A stretch of 64,000 nucleotides of DNA from Promicromonospora sp. MEB111 (GCF_030209445.1 NZ_JARVSD010000003.1:248001-312000), one strand, 5' to 3'. Numbered from the stretch's first letter, positions 27,128 through 35,550 are shown. A program made the numbers and translations. The notes: generated from the sequence alone by a model not told the origin.

Positions 27128-28258
27128 ATGTCACGCCTCACCCGCGCCACGCTCCTCGGCGCCACCGTCGCGAGCGGAGCGCTCGCGGTGCTCGGCCTCG
27201 CCTGGCTCCTCGATCTCTGGCCGACCGTCTACGCGGTGCCGGGGGCCGCGCTCCTGGCGGGCCTGGCCGGGCCTGGCACAGCGAGCGTCGTGCACGTCGT
27301 CATCGCGCTGACCGGCGTCGCCGGCGGTATCGCGGCGCTCGCCGGGGCCGTCGGCACGCGCGGCCGCGTCGCGACCGCCGTGCTGCAGCTCGCCGTGTTC
27401 GGCGTGGTGCTCCAGGGCACCGGGCCGCTGTCCACCATGGGCTATCTGGTCGCCATGGCGATGCCCGCCGCCGTCGTGGTCCTGCTCGTGCAGGTGGTCC
27501 GCCGGTACCGTGTGGCGCGCTGGACGGTCGGGGTGCCCGGCCTGGTCCTGCTCCTCGTCGGCGGCTTCCTGGCCCGGGACGCGCTCGGCGGGATCCTCCG
27601 GATGCTCGGCTCCGGCCTCGTGGAGAACCGCGCCGGGCTGTTCCTGTCGCTGCTGGTCCTGATCACCGGGACGCTCTGGGCGGCCGTCGGCACGCAGGCG
27701 CTGGCCGGGACGCCGGCCGTCGAGCGGGCCACCGACTGGGTGGTGCGGCACCGGACGGCCATCACCGTCGTGGCCGCCACCGGACCGCTGCCCTACGCCC
27801 TGATCCGGCTCACCTGGCTCACACCGTGGCCCCAGCTCGGGTTCGACCTGGACATGTCCACCCGGATCTGGGGGCTCACGCTGTCCAGCGGAGCGTGGCT
27901 CGGGTTCTTCCTCACCCTCGGCCTGATCCGGCCCTGGGGCGAGGTGTTCCCCCGGTGGATGCCCGGCCTCGCCGGACGCCGGGTCCCGATCGCCGCGGCC
28001 GCCGTGCCCGGTGGCCTGATCGCGGTGACGCTCATCTTCTCGACGGTCCCCATGCTGGTCATGTTCAGCGGCCAGGGCCTGGCCGAGGCGGTCGTCGGCG
28101 CCATCGCCTTCCCGTGCTGGTACTGGGGCCCGGCCCTGGCGCTCGCCGTCTGGGGGTACGTGGCGCACCGGCTCCGGACCGAGCGCTTGGCGGACGGCGC
28201 CGAGGCCGGAACCTCCGGTGCGGGCGAGGCCGCCCCCGCCAGGGCCGTCACGGTGTGA
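27128..28258 (+). CDS. Polytopic membrane protein of unknown function, linked to a two-component system
   Basis: The 376-residue protein shows about ten hydrophobic segments (near 8-29, 54-75, 82-100, 105-125, 137-150, 172-195, 212-235, 253-270, 288-312 and 325-345) and a short Ala/Gly-rich C-terminal tail. No transporter signature is recognised. The ATG at 27128 is preceded by GGAGGG. It is 64 bases upstream of a sensor kinase and response regulator in the same direction, so it is likely in the same operon, either as a sensing partner or as the output. TM counts are estimates by eye. Confidence 0.75.
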   Translation: MSRLTRATLLGATVASGALAVLGLAWLLDLWPTVYAVPGAALLAGLAGPGTASVVHVVIALTGVAGGIAALAGAVGTRGRVATAVLQLAVFGVVLQGTGPLSTMGYLVAMAMPAAVVVLLVQVVRRYRVARWTVGVPGLVLLLVGGFLARDALGGILRMLGSGLVENRAGLFLSLLVLITGTLWAAVGTQALAGTPAVERATDWVVRHRTAITVVAATGPLPYALIRLTWLTPWPQLGFDLDMSTRIWGLTLSSGAWLGFFLTLGLIRPWGEVFPRWMPGLAGRRVPIAAAAVPGGLIAVTLIFSTVPMLVMFSGQGLAEAVVGAIAFPCWYWGPALALAVWGYVAHRLRTERLADGAEAGTSGAGEAAPARAVTV

Positions 28259-28322
28259 CGTGACGTGCCGACCCGACGTGCTGACCTGGCGGGCGGCCCC
28301 GGCGACCGGAGAGGATGACGGC

Positions 28323-29594
28323 ATGCAGGCGACGACGCGGCACCTCGCGCGGTACCTCGCCCGGCGGTTCGCCTGGCACATGCTCGGCGCGGCGATCGGG
28401 CTGGCCCTCGTGCTGCTCGTGTACAGCCTGCTGTTCTCCGCGGTCACGGGGCTGCCCGCGTGGGTGGTCGCGGTCGTGGCGGTCGCCGCCGCCGTCGGGC
28501 TCGGCCTGGTACCGGGCGCCCGGGAGCTGGAGGTCACGGCGGCCCGCGCGCTGCTCGACGTCGACGCCGAGCTCGTGGTCCCGGCCCGGCCCCGGCTCGC
28601 CCATCGGGTCCGGACCGCGGCCTGGGTGGTGCTGCACCTGGCGACCGGGATGCTCGTCGCCGTCTGCCTGTTCGCCGTGCTCCCCGGCGCGGTGCTGATC
28701 GCCGTCGAGACGGTGGCGGGGCGCTCGTTCGGGTCCGGCTTCCCGTTGTCGGCCGGCGCGCCCGAGGCGGTGCTGCGGCTGGCGGCCTGCGGCGTCGTCG
28801 GGCTGCTGGCGCTCGTGGCCACCTGGCCGCTCGGGGCGGCGGCCGCCGCGCTCGCCGGGCGCGTGCTCGGTCCCACGCCGCACGACCGGATGGAGACCGC
28901 GCTCGCCCGCGCCGGGCGCGAGGCCGAGCACACGCGGCTCGCGCGCGAGCTGCACGACGGCATCGGCCACGCCCTGACCGTCGTCAGCGTGCAGGCGGCG
29001 GCCGGACGACGCGTCGTCGCGGCGAACCCCGACGCGGCCGCCGACGCGCTCGCGGCCATCGAGGACACGGCCCGGTCGGCGCTCGCCGAGCTCGACCAGC
29101 TCCTCGCGGTCCTGCGGGACGACGCCGACGCCACCGCCCCCCTGGCCGTCGCACCCGCCCTGGACGACGTCGTCCAGGCCCACCGTCGCGCCGGCCTGGA
29201 CCTGAGTGCGACTGTCGACCTGCCGGCCGGCCTGCCCGCCCTCCTGAGCCGCACGGTGCAGCGGATCGTCACCGAGGCGCTCACCAACGCGCACCGGCAC
29301 GGCGGCCCCGGTCCGGTGCGGCTCGCCGTGGGGCAGGGCGGTGATCGGGTGCGGATCGAGGTGGTGAACCCCTTGCGCGGTGGTGCGGGGCCGGGGCGGC
29401 GTCGGGCCGGCGGGCACGCTGGTGGTCGGTCGGCCGGCGGGCGCGCCGGCGGGCGCGGCCTGGCCGGTGTCCGGGAACGGGTCGCCCTGTTCGGCGGGAC
29501 GGCGGAGGCTGGGCCCGACGGCGACCGCTGGGTGCTCCGTGCGACCCTGCCCTGTGCTCCCGTCCGGACCGACCAGAAGGAACCCGATGCCTGA
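28323..29594 (+). CDS. NarL-family (HisKA_3) sensor histidine kinase
   Basis: The 423-residue membrane kinase has four hydrophobic helices (about 20-43, 46-64, 99-128, 150-178). A DHp helix with ARELHDGIGHALTVV follows, placing the phospho-acceptor at His211. The ATP-binding domain has an N-box (TEALTNAHRHGG) and G-box (GRGLAGVRERV). A Gly/Arg/Ala-rich low-complexity insert of about 20 residues lies just before the G-box, where many actinobacterial kinases show variation. The start at ATG 28323 is preceded by GGAGAGGATGACGGC. The last eight bases overlap the response regulator, so the two are translationally coupled. Confidence 0.92.
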   Translation: MQATTRHLARYLARRFAWHMLGAAIGLALVLLVYSLLFSAVTGLPAWVVAVVAVAAAVGLGLVPGARELEVTAARALLDVDAELVVPARPRLAHRVRTAAWVVLHLATGMLVAVCLFAVLPGAVLIAVETVAGRSFGSGFPLSAGAPEAVLRLAACGVVGLLALVATWPLGAAAAALAGRVLGPTPHDRMETALARAGREAEHTRLARELHDGIGHALTVVSVQAAAGRRVVAANPDAAADALAAIEDTARSALAELDQLLAVLRDDADATAPLAVAPALDDVVQAHRRAGLDLSATVDLPAGLPALLSRTVQRIVTEALTNAHRHGGPGPVRLAVGQGGDRVRIEVVNPLRGGAGPGRRRAGGHAGGRSAGGRAGGRGLAGVRERVALFGGTAEAGPDGDRWVLRATLPCAPVRTDQKEPDA

Positions 29595-30240
29595 CGCCCC
29601 CGTGCGGGTGCTCCTCGCCGACGACGAGCCGCTCGTCCGCAGCGGCCTGCGCCTCATCCTGGACGCGGAGCCCGACCTGGAGGTCGTGGGCGAGGCGGGC
29701 GACGGCGCGCGGGCGGTCGAGCTGGCGCGGAGCCTGCGGCCCGACGTCGTCTGCATGGACGTGCGGATGCCGGGCGTGGACGGCCTGCGCGCGACCGAGC
29801 TGGTGCTCCGGCTGCCGCAGCCGCCCCGGGTGCTCGTGGTGACCACGTTCGAGCACGACGGGTACGTGCTCGACGCGCTCACGGCCGGGGCGTCGGGGTT
29901 CCTGCTCAAGCGCGCCGGGGCCGACGAGATGGTGCAGGCCGTCCGGACCGTCGCCGTCGGGCAGAGCCTGCTGTACCCGCAGGCGCTGCGCGACCTGGTG
30001 CGCACACGGCCGCGCGCGACGGCGGGGGCGCCGGCGGGGGCGCCGGCGCTGACGCCGCGCGAGCGGGAGGTGCTGGCGCTGGTGGCGCAGGGCATGACGA
30101 ACGCGGAGATCGCCGCGGCGCTCGTGGTCGGCGTCGAGACGGTGCGGACGCACGTGGCATCCGTGCTGGCCAAGCTGCAGGCGCGCGACCGGACGCAGGC
30201 CGTGGTGCTGGGCTACCGGGCGGGGCTGGTGGAGCTGTAG
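29587..30240 (+). CDS. NarL/FixJ-type response regulator
   Basis: The 217-residue protein has a receiver domain with acidic pocket Asp12/Asp13 (LLADDEP), phosphorylation site Asp58 (VCMDVRMPGVDG) and conserved Lys108 (GFLLKRAGADE). A LuxR-type DNA-binding domain follows (LTPREREVLALVAQGMTNAEIAAAL, then VETVRTHVASVLAKLQARDR). It overlaps the cognate kinase gene by eight bases. The likely target is its own operon, including the membrane protein gene; the palindrome at 27044-27059 is a candidate site. Confidence 0.94.
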   Translation: MPDAPVRVLLADDEPLVRSGLRLILDAEPDLEVVGEAGDGARAVELARSLRPDVVCMDVRMPGVDGLRATELVLRLPQPPRVLVVTTFEHDGYVLDALTAGASGFLLKRAGADEMVQAVRTVAVGQSLLYPQALRDLVRTRPRATAGAPAGAPALTPREREVLALVAQGMTNAEIAAALVVGVETVRTHVASVLAKLQARDRTQAVVLGYRAGLVEL

Positions 30241-30274
30241 CCGGTCGCCGCCGACGGTCCGGCGTCGGACCGGG

Positions 30275-30748
30275 TCAGTCCCGGGGCAGGACCATCTCGA
30301 TCTCGTCCGGGAACGGCGCGTAGTCCGAGGTCTTGCTGCGACCCGTGCGGCGCCAGCCGAGGTGCTCGTAGAAGCCGATCGCCTGGTCGTTGTCGGCGAG
30401 GCACCACAGCCGGGGGTCGTCCATCTCGGCGACCGCCACGTCCATGGCGGCCCGGGCCAGGCCGCTGCCCCAGTGCGACGGGTGCACGGCAAGGTGCCGC
30501 AGCAGGCGCTCGTCGTGGGCGACGAAGCAGGCCAGGCGGGCGCGCTCGGCGTCGTCGTCCAGCACGTGGACGCGGACGCCCGGCTCGACGACCGCTGCCT
30601 GCCACTTGGCCAGCACCTCGTCGGACGGGAACGGGTACATGCCCGGCGGGAAGATGTGGCCCAGCGCCGCGATCCCAGCGGCGCGCTCCACGTCCAGGAG
30701 CGCCTGCGCATCCTCGGGCGTGGCCTGCCGGAATCGGTACTCGACCAT
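30275..30748 (-). CDS. GNAT-family N-acetyltransferase
   Basis: The 157-residue cytoplasmic protein has the acetyl-CoA-binding core LRHLAVHPSHWGSGLARAAMD (R/Q-x-x-G-x-G/A) and the later NDQAIGFYEHLGWRRTGRS motif. It acetylates an unknown amine or protein. The ATG at 30748 is set by TACCCT-N6-ATG; an upstream extension of 22 codons lacks support. It is convergent with the response regulator gene, 34 bases apart. Confidence 0.85.
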   Translation of the reverse strand: MVEYRFRQATPEDAQALLDVERAAGIAALGHIFPPGMYPFPSDEVLAKWQAAVVEPGVRVHVLDDDAERARLACFVAHDERLLRHLAVHPSHWGSGLARAAMDVAVAEMDDPRLWCLADNDQAIGFYEHLGWRRTGRSKTSDYAPFPDEIEMVLPRD

Positions 30749-30754
30749 TGCCCC

Positions 30755-30760
30755 AGGGTA
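30755..30760 (-). promoter_or_regulatory. -10 box of the GNAT gene (leaderless)
   Basis: TACCCT on the minus strand, six bases before the ATG at 30748. Confidence 0.5.
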
Positions 30761-30890
30761 CGGCCCTGCTTCACCCAGGGCACCACCGCTGAGATTTGCG
30801 TACCGGACCTGCACAGGGGCGGGCGAAAATTGCCGTGCAACATTTTCCCGAAGTGCTGTGACCTCGGTGAGGTTCGCGCGTCAAGGGTGC

Positions 30891-31196
30891 ATGACGAATA
30901 CAGCATTCAGCGCGGTGATGTCCCGCCTCTCGGCGCTCGACACGCTCTCGCTACGGGTGGATCAGGACTGGCTGGCATTCGGCCTGGACCGGGTGGACGT
31001 GCTGGTCATCGAGATACTGACGGTCAACGAGCTCACGGCCCTGCCGCTCGTGACCCGGTACCGGCTGTCACCGGTGGACCCGGACCCGGGGCGGGAGCTG
31101 GGCCTGACCCGGGTCTGGACCGGTTGGCTCGGGGACGCCTCGGACGTGGTGCCCGTCGCGATGCGGCTCACGCTCGCGGCGGGCGACCCCGGGTGA
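30891..31196 (+). CDS. Hypothetical protein, 101 residues
   Basis: An ATG at 30891 (GTGC just upstream, weak AAGGG) opens a 101-residue frame beginning MTNTAFSAVMSRLSALDTLS. The composition is soluble, Leu/Val-rich, with a PVDPDPGRELGLTRVWTGWL segment. No family is recognised. Codon use looks normal for the genome (third positions mostly G/C). No gene overlaps it: it lies between the divergent GNAT and the convergent peroxidase gene. An upstream in-frame extension to 30390 runs opposite the GNAT and is not believed. Confidence 0.5.
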   Translation: MTNTAFSAVMSRLSALDTLSLRVDQDWLAFGLDRVDVLVIEILTVNELTALPLVTRYRLSPVDPDPGRELGLTRVWTGWLGDASDVVPVAMRLTLAAGDPG

Positions 31197-31218
31197 GGGC
31201 CGGCCCGCCGGGCGGGCG

Positions 31219-31701
31219 TCAACGGGGCAGGTGCGCCTCGATCTCGTCGATGATCGCCGGGTCGTCCGGCAGGGTCTTCGGCGCGTAGCGACGCACGTCG
31301 CCGCCGGGCAGCACCAGGAACTTCTCGAAGTTCCAGCGGATCTTGCCCGAGTGCCCCGTGGCGTCCTCCGTCTTCTTGAGCTCCACGTAGAGCGGGTGCG
31401 CGTGCCGCCCGTTCAGCCGGATCTTGTCGAGCACGGGGAACGTGACGCCGTACGTCATGGAGCAGAACTCGGCGATCTTCTCGTTCGAGTTCAGCTCCTG
31501 CAGGAACTGGTTGCTGGGGAAGCCCAGCACCGTGAAACCGCGGTCCTGGTACTTCTTCTGCAGCTCCTCGAGGGTCGCGTACTGCGGGGCCAGGCCGCAC
31601 CGCGAGGCCACGTTCACCACGAGGACGACGTCCTCCTTGTGGTCGGCCAGCGAGATCTCGGTGCCGTCCATCGTGTGGAAGGGAATGTCGTAGAGGGTCA
31701 C
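31219..31701 (-). CDS. Glutathione peroxidase-type thiol peroxidase (Cys form)
   Basis: The 160-residue protein has the thioredoxin-like peroxidase fold. The peroxidatic Cys35 is in VVNVASRCGLAPQY; the second motif reads FPSNQF with Ser63 where FPCNQF is usual; Cys80 in AEFCSMTYGVTFP fits the resolving cysteine; and RWNFEKFLV supplies the conserved Trp-Asn. A two-Cys, thioredoxin-dependent mechanism is therefore likely, suiting an actinobacterium without glutathione. GTG 31701 is chosen because it gives VTLYDIP, the family N-terminus, with a GGAAGATGAG upstream; GTG 31716 is five codons earlier. It defends against hydro- or lipid peroxides. Confidence 0.9.
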   Translation of the reverse strand: MTLYDIPFHTMDGTEISLADHKEDVVLVVNVASRCGLAPQYATLEELQKKYQDRGFTVLGFPSNQFLQELNSNEKIAEFCSMTYGVTFPVLDKIRLNGRHAHPLYVELKKTEDATGHSGKIRWNFEKFLVLPGGDVRRYAPKTLPDDPAIIDEIEAHLPR

Positions 31702-31768
31702 CCGCTCATCTTCCACCCGTTGTCCGGGTCAACGGAACCCTCCGCGCACCAGCGAGCACCCGTCGGGT

Positions 31769-31774
31769 TAGGTT
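31769..31774 (+). promoter_or_regulatory. -10 box of the RluA-type synthase gene (leaderless)
   Basis: TAGGTT, six bases, then GTG at 31781. Confidence 0.5.
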
Positions 31775-31780
31775 GGCGAC

Positions 31781-32809
31781 GTGACCCACCCGCCGTCGGG
31801 CGAACGACGTAGCCCCGGCCCCGCCAAGCACCGGCCCCCGCTGCCCGTGCGGGACGGGCTCAACCCCACGCGGATCGTGCTGCCGCACGACCCCGACGTC
31901 GTCGTGCGGTTCCCGTACGCGCTCGACTACCTGCTGGACCGGTTCCGCGACGACTCCGACCGGCTGCTCGAGAAGGTCGCCCTGGGCGAGGTCGTCACCG
32001 GCCACGGCGAGCCCCTCACCCCGACCACGCCGTACGAACCGCGCGGGTTCCTGTACCTGTACCGCGACCCGCCCGCCCACGAGGACCGCATCCCGTTCGA
32101 GCCCGAGGTGCTGCACCGCGACGAGGACCTGCTGGTCGTGGACAAGCCGCACTTCCTCGCGACGATGCCGCGCGGGCGGTGGGTGCGGGAGACGGCGCTC
32201 GTGCGCCTCCGGGTCACGCTCGACCTGCCCGAGCTCTCCCCGGCCCACCGGCTCGACCGCGGCACCGCCGGTGTGCTGGTGCTCACGGTCCGGCCCGAGG
32301 TACGCGGCGCGTACCAGGAGGCGTTCGCCCGCCGCGAGGTGCGCAAGGTGTACGAGGCGGTGGCCCCGCTGCCTCCGTCGGACGGGCGCCTGGCCCTGGG
32401 CGAGCCCGTCACCCTGAGCAGCCGCATCGTGAAGCGGCGCGGCGTCACGCGCGCCGAGGAGGTGCCCGGGGAGCCGAACGCGGAGTCGCTGATCACGCTC
32501 TCCGCCGTCGACGAGACCCGGGGCCTCGGCCTGTACCGCCTGGAGCCGCACACCGGCAAGACCCACCAGCTCCGGCTGCACATGGCGTCGCTCGGGCTGC
32601 CGATCCTGCACGACCCGTTCTGGCCCGAGCTGCGCGCCACCGACCCCGACGACTTCGACCGGCCGCTCCAGCTCCTGTCCCGCTCCCTGGAGCTCACGGA
32701 CCCGCTGTCCGGCCTGCCCCGTCGCTTCGAGTCCCGCCGGGTGCTCAGCGAATGGGGCCCCTCGACACCCCCGGACGTGCCGGACGCCCAGGTCCCCGGA
32801 GCGACCTGA
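31781..32809 (+). CDS. RluA-family RNA pseudouridine synthase
   Basis: The 342-residue protein has the RluA catalytic motif AHRLDRGTAGVLV with Asp159, an upstream VLHRDEDLLVVDKPHFLATMP and the downstream RKVYEAVA and PHTGKTHQLRLHMASLGLPI motifs. It isomerises uridine in rRNA or tRNA; the target cannot be inferred. No S4 domain is present. The N-terminal region resembles the actinobacterial group often annotated as a 23S/tRNA pseudouridine synthase. It is the last gene before alr, and its stop lies in a degenerate half of the 48-bp palindrome element. Confidence 0.9.
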   Translation: MTHPPSGERRSPGPAKHRPPLPVRDGLNPTRIVLPHDPDVVVRFPYALDYLLDRFRDDSDRLLEKVALGEVVTGHGEPLTPTTPYEPRGFLYLYRDPPAHEDRIPFEPEVLHRDEDLLVVDKPHFLATMPRGRWVRETALVRLRVTLDLPELSPAHRLDRGTAGVLVLTVRPEVRGAYQEAFARREVRKVYEAVAPLPPSDGRLALGEPVTLSSRIVKRRGVTRAEEVPGEPNAESLITLSAVDETRGLGLYRLEPHTGKTHQLRLHMASLGLPILHDPFWPELRATDPDDFDRPLQLLSRSLELTDPLSGLPRRFESRRVLSEWGPSTPPDVPDAQVPGAT

Positions 32810-32856
32810 GCGTCTGACCCGTCCACCAGGATCTGACAGGTGCAAGAATCGGTGCG

Positions 32857-34092
32857 ATGAGTACCGCCCCCGACTATCCCGCCCGCGCGGTCGTCGACCT
32901 CGACGCGATCCGCGACAACGTGCGCGCCCTGCGGGCGACCGCCGCGACCGCCCAGGTCATGGCCGTCGTCAAGGCCGACGCGTACGGGCACGGCCTGGCC
33001 CCCGCGGCCCGGGCGGCGCTCGCGGGCGGAGCGACCTGGCTGGGGGCGGCGCAGAGCATGGAGGCGCTCGCGATCCGCGCCGCCGTCGGACCCGGCCCGC
33101 GCATCCTGACCTGGCTCTACGCGCCCGGCGCACCCCTGGCCGACCTGGTGCGCGACGACATCGACGTCGCCGTGGCCGCGGCCTGGGCCCTCGACGAGGT
33201 GGCCGACGGCGCCCGGGTCGCGGGTCGCACCGCCCGCGTGCACCTCAAGGTCGACACCGGGCTGGGCCGCAACGGGATCATGCCCGACGACCTGCCCGCC
33301 GTCCTCGACCGCGCGAAGGCGCTGCAGGCCGAGGGTGCGCTCGCGATCATCGGCGTCATGTCGCACTACGCGCTCGCGGACGAGCCCGACGACCCGTCGG
33401 TGAAGATGCAGACCCACGTGTTCGACGACGCGGTCCGGACCGTCGAGGCGGCCGGGTTCGACCTCGAGGTGCGGCACATCGCCAACTCCGCGGCGACCCT
33501 GACCAACCCGGCCGCGCACTACGACCTGGTGCGCCCGGGCATCGCCGTCTACGGCCTCTCGCCGGTGCCGCAGCTCGGCGTACCGGGCGACTACGGCCTG
33601 CGGCCGGCGATGACGCTGGAGGCGCGGCTCGCCACGGTCAAGCGTGTGCCAGAGGGCCACGGCGTCTCGTACGGCCACTTCTACGTCACGCCGCAGGACA
33701 CGGTCCTCGGCGTCGTGCCGCTCGGCTACTCGGACGGGATTCCCCGGCATGCGTCCGGCGGCTCGCTCGGCCCGGGCGGGCCGGTGCTGGTGGGCGGGGG
33801 TGTGGACGACGTCGCCGCACCCGCGACCGGCCTCGGCACCGCTCGGGTGCTGCGCGTCGCGGGCCGGGTGTGCATGGACCAGATCATGCTGGACCTCGGC
33901 CCGTACGCATCCGAGCAGGCCGGCGACGTGGTGACATTGTTCGGGGCGTCGGACGGCCTGACCCGTGCCGGAGCGCCCAACGCCGAGGACTGGGCGCAGG
34001 CCGCCGGCACCATCAGCTACGAGATCGTGACGCGCCTCGGGGCGCGCGTGCCCCGTGTGTACGTGGGCACGGCAGGAAGGGAGACCGCGTGA
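32857..34092 (+). CDS. alr: Alanine racemase
   Basis: Alr makes D-alanine for peptidoglycan using pyridoxal phosphate. The 411-residue product has the PLP lysine Lys39 in AVVKADAYGHG, the phosphate-binding RPGIAVYG, and the second catalytic base Tyr in EGHGVSYGHFY; the RVCMDQIMLDLG strand completes the signature. A short insertion (GSLGPGGPVLVGGGVDDVAAP region) lengthens the C-terminal barrel slightly. It overlaps tsaE by four bases (GTGA), so the two are translationally coupled. The upstream AAGAAT, seven bases before the ATG, may be a -10 box. Confidence 0.97.
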   Translation: MSTAPDYPARAVVDLDAIRDNVRALRATAATAQVMAVVKADAYGHGLAPAARAALAGGATWLGAAQSMEALAIRAAVGPGPRILTWLYAPGAPLADLVRDDIDVAVAAAWALDEVADGARVAGRTARVHLKVDTGLGRNGIMPDDLPAVLDRAKALQAEGALAIIGVMSHYALADEPDDPSVKMQTHVFDDAVRTVEAAGFDLEVRHIANSAATLTNPAAHYDLVRPGIAVYGLSPVPQLGVPGDYGLRPAMTLEARLATVKRVPEGHGVSYGHFYVTPQDTVLGVVPLGYSDGIPRHASGGSLGPGGPVLVGGGVDDVAAPATGLGTARVLRVAGRVCMDQIMLDLGPYASEQAGDVVTLFGASDGLTRAGAPNAEDWAQAAGTISYEIVTRLGARVPRVYVGTAGRETA

Positions 34093-34664
34093 GCGGGGCA
34101 GTGAACGGACCGAGCGACATCTCGACGTCGGAGGCGGTGGTCATCGAGCTGCCCGACGCCGATACGACGCGCGCCTTCGGGGCCGCGCTCGCCGGGGTTC
34201 TGCGCTCGGGGGACCTGGTGATCCTCACCGGCGACCTCGGCGCGGGCAAGACGACCCTGACCCAGGGCATCGGTGCCGCGCTGAACGTGCGCGGCCAGGT
34301 GGCGTCGCCCACCTTCATCGTGGCGCGCGAGCACCCGCCCCTGCCGCGCGAGGACGGCACTCGCGGACCTGGGCTGGTGCACGTCGACGCCTACCGCCTC
34401 GGCGGGCTGGGTGAGCTCGACGCGCTCGACCTGGACTCGTCCCTCGAGGACTCCGTGACGGTCGTGGAGTGGGGGCGCGGTCTCGCCGAGACGCTCGCCG
34501 ACGACCGTCTGGAGATCGACCTGGAACGGCCGCGGGGTGCCGCACCGGCGTTCGACCCCGGCGTGGAGCCGGCCGAGGACCCGGAGGCGGGGACCCGGAA
34601 GGTGACGATCCGCGCGGTGGGGCCGCGGTGGGTCGGCGTGGACTTCGGGGCGTTGTTGGGCTGA
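34089..34664 (+). CDS. tsaE: tRNA t6A biosynthesis ATPase TsaE
   Basis: TsaE is the ATPase that resets the TsaB-TsaD complex during N6-threonylcarbamoyl-adenosine (t6A37) synthesis. The 191-residue product has Walker A TGDLGAGKTTLTQGIG (48-61), SPTFIVAREHP, the switch-like HVDAYRLGGLGELDALDLD and VEWGRGLAETL. The GTG start overlaps the alr stop (GTGA). The protein carries an extra Pro/Glu-rich segment near residue 160. Normally tsaB follows at once; here a low-G+C island begins directly after the TGA and pushes tsaB 1.18 kb away. Confidence 0.95.
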   Translation: MSGAVNGPSDISTSEAVVIELPDADTTRAFGAALAGVLRSGDLVILTGDLGAGKTTLTQGIGAALNVRGQVASPTFIVAREHPPLPREDGTRGPGLVHVDAYRLGGLGELDALDLDSSLEDSVTVVEWGRGLAETLADDRLEIDLERPRGAAPAFDPGVEPAEDPEAGTRKVTIRAVGPRWVGVDFGALLG

Positions 34665-34942
34665 TTTCTTCGGGAAACGAGCGGATTGAAGTTGCATTCT
34701 CCTCAAAGGGGCGAGGGAACCATGCTGAGAATAAATTGATCCGTGCGTTTGGCAAGGACAATATCTCCGAGATCTATTCAGAGTTGCAGCCTTGCCAAAA
34801 CTTGTGCGGCCCGGCTCTCTCCGGCATACCAACCTCTTGGTCTTGGAATTGGACCACTTCAGCCGCAAGCGGCAGTTCCCGCGCTAGCCAGTTGGCGGCT
34901 GTGCGCGGAGTATTTGCCGACGCACTCTCCGGGAACTGGTAA
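34661..34942 (+). pseudogene. Start-less polymorphic-toxin deaminase domain (orphan toxin tip)
   Basis: About 93 residues are open here in a frame that enters from inside tsaE, with no usable start codon. The sequence reads ISSGNERIEVAFSSKGRG, then HAENKLIRAFG, then ISEIYSELQPCQNLCG, and ends near WSWNWT. HAE plus PC-x3-C in an IYSE(L/R)xPC context is the zinc-binding signature of secreted nucleic-acid/nucleotide deaminase toxins of polymorphic toxin systems. The N-terminal delivery part is absent, so this is a C-terminal remnant or a silent donor module. G+C is low (28 of 60 bases at 34681-34740, against 47 of 60 at 34561-34620 inside tsaE). The immunity-like gene 57 bases downstream supports the reading. 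Confidence 0.65.
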
Positions 34943-34999
34943 AACGCAGGGACTGTCTGCGTCCACGATTATCCTGAAATTGTTTGAAATGGATCTGGA

Positions 35000-35482
35000 A
35001 TGTCATTGCGAGTGAAGTACTCCAAACAGGCCCTGGCGGACCTGCGTAACGAGCCTGCTAAGCGGTTTCTGAGCGAGGTCGGGCTACCGGCTGAGGACCT
35101 ACTATTCGGATTCGCCGAACCCACCACCCGTCGAGTTGAGGCCAATGGCGGCGCACGAACCATTATTCGAGTCGGCGAAGGTGGGGATGGTGCGGATTTT
35201 TGTGCAGACGTTGTCTCTGGAGAAGTCGTCTTCCTCAATTTGGCTGACAACAGCGTGTGGCATGTGAGCGCGTCGCCAGAACAATTCTTGGCCTGTCTGG
35301 AAGAGTTTGCGCGTCGTTACCCATTTGGTTCAATCGAAGGCGAGCTTGAGGAACGAGAGGTTCTGGCTGAAGCGTTGAAAGAGGCGCTTCTCGCGATCGA
35401 CTCCACGGTTTTTGACGACGACCCGGGGTACTGGTTCACGATCCTTAATGACGTGGCCATCGGCGACTATGCTGAGGAGTGA
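35000..35482 (+). CDS. SUKH-4-like immunity protein
   Basis: The 160-residue soluble acidic protein has features of the SUKH-4 immunity family: an early AKRFLSEVGLPAEDLLFGF segment, a central IRVGEGGDGADFCADVVSGEV strand pair, and SASPEQFLACLEEFARRYPF near residue 90-110. SUKH proteins bind and neutralise toxins of polymorphic systems, and SUKH-4 members are often coded next to deaminase toxins. The ATG has only a weak CTGGA upstream. G+C is low (33 of 60 bases at 35221-35280). It stands in a foreign island between tsaE and tsaB, and no intact toxin is present in the window. Confidence 0.7.
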   Translation: MSLRVKYSKQALADLRNEPAKRFLSEVGLPAEDLLFGFAEPTTRRVEANGGARTIIRVGEGGDGADFCADVVSGEVVFLNLADNSVWHVSASPEQFLACLEEFARRYPFGSIEGELEEREVLAEALKEALLAIDSTVFDDDPGYWFTILNDVAIGDYAEE

Positions 35483-35550
35483 CTGCCCGATTGGCGGTGC
35501 TTGATCGCGTCTACTTGACCCTTCTGGGTGCGATGAGCCGACTTCAGTAG

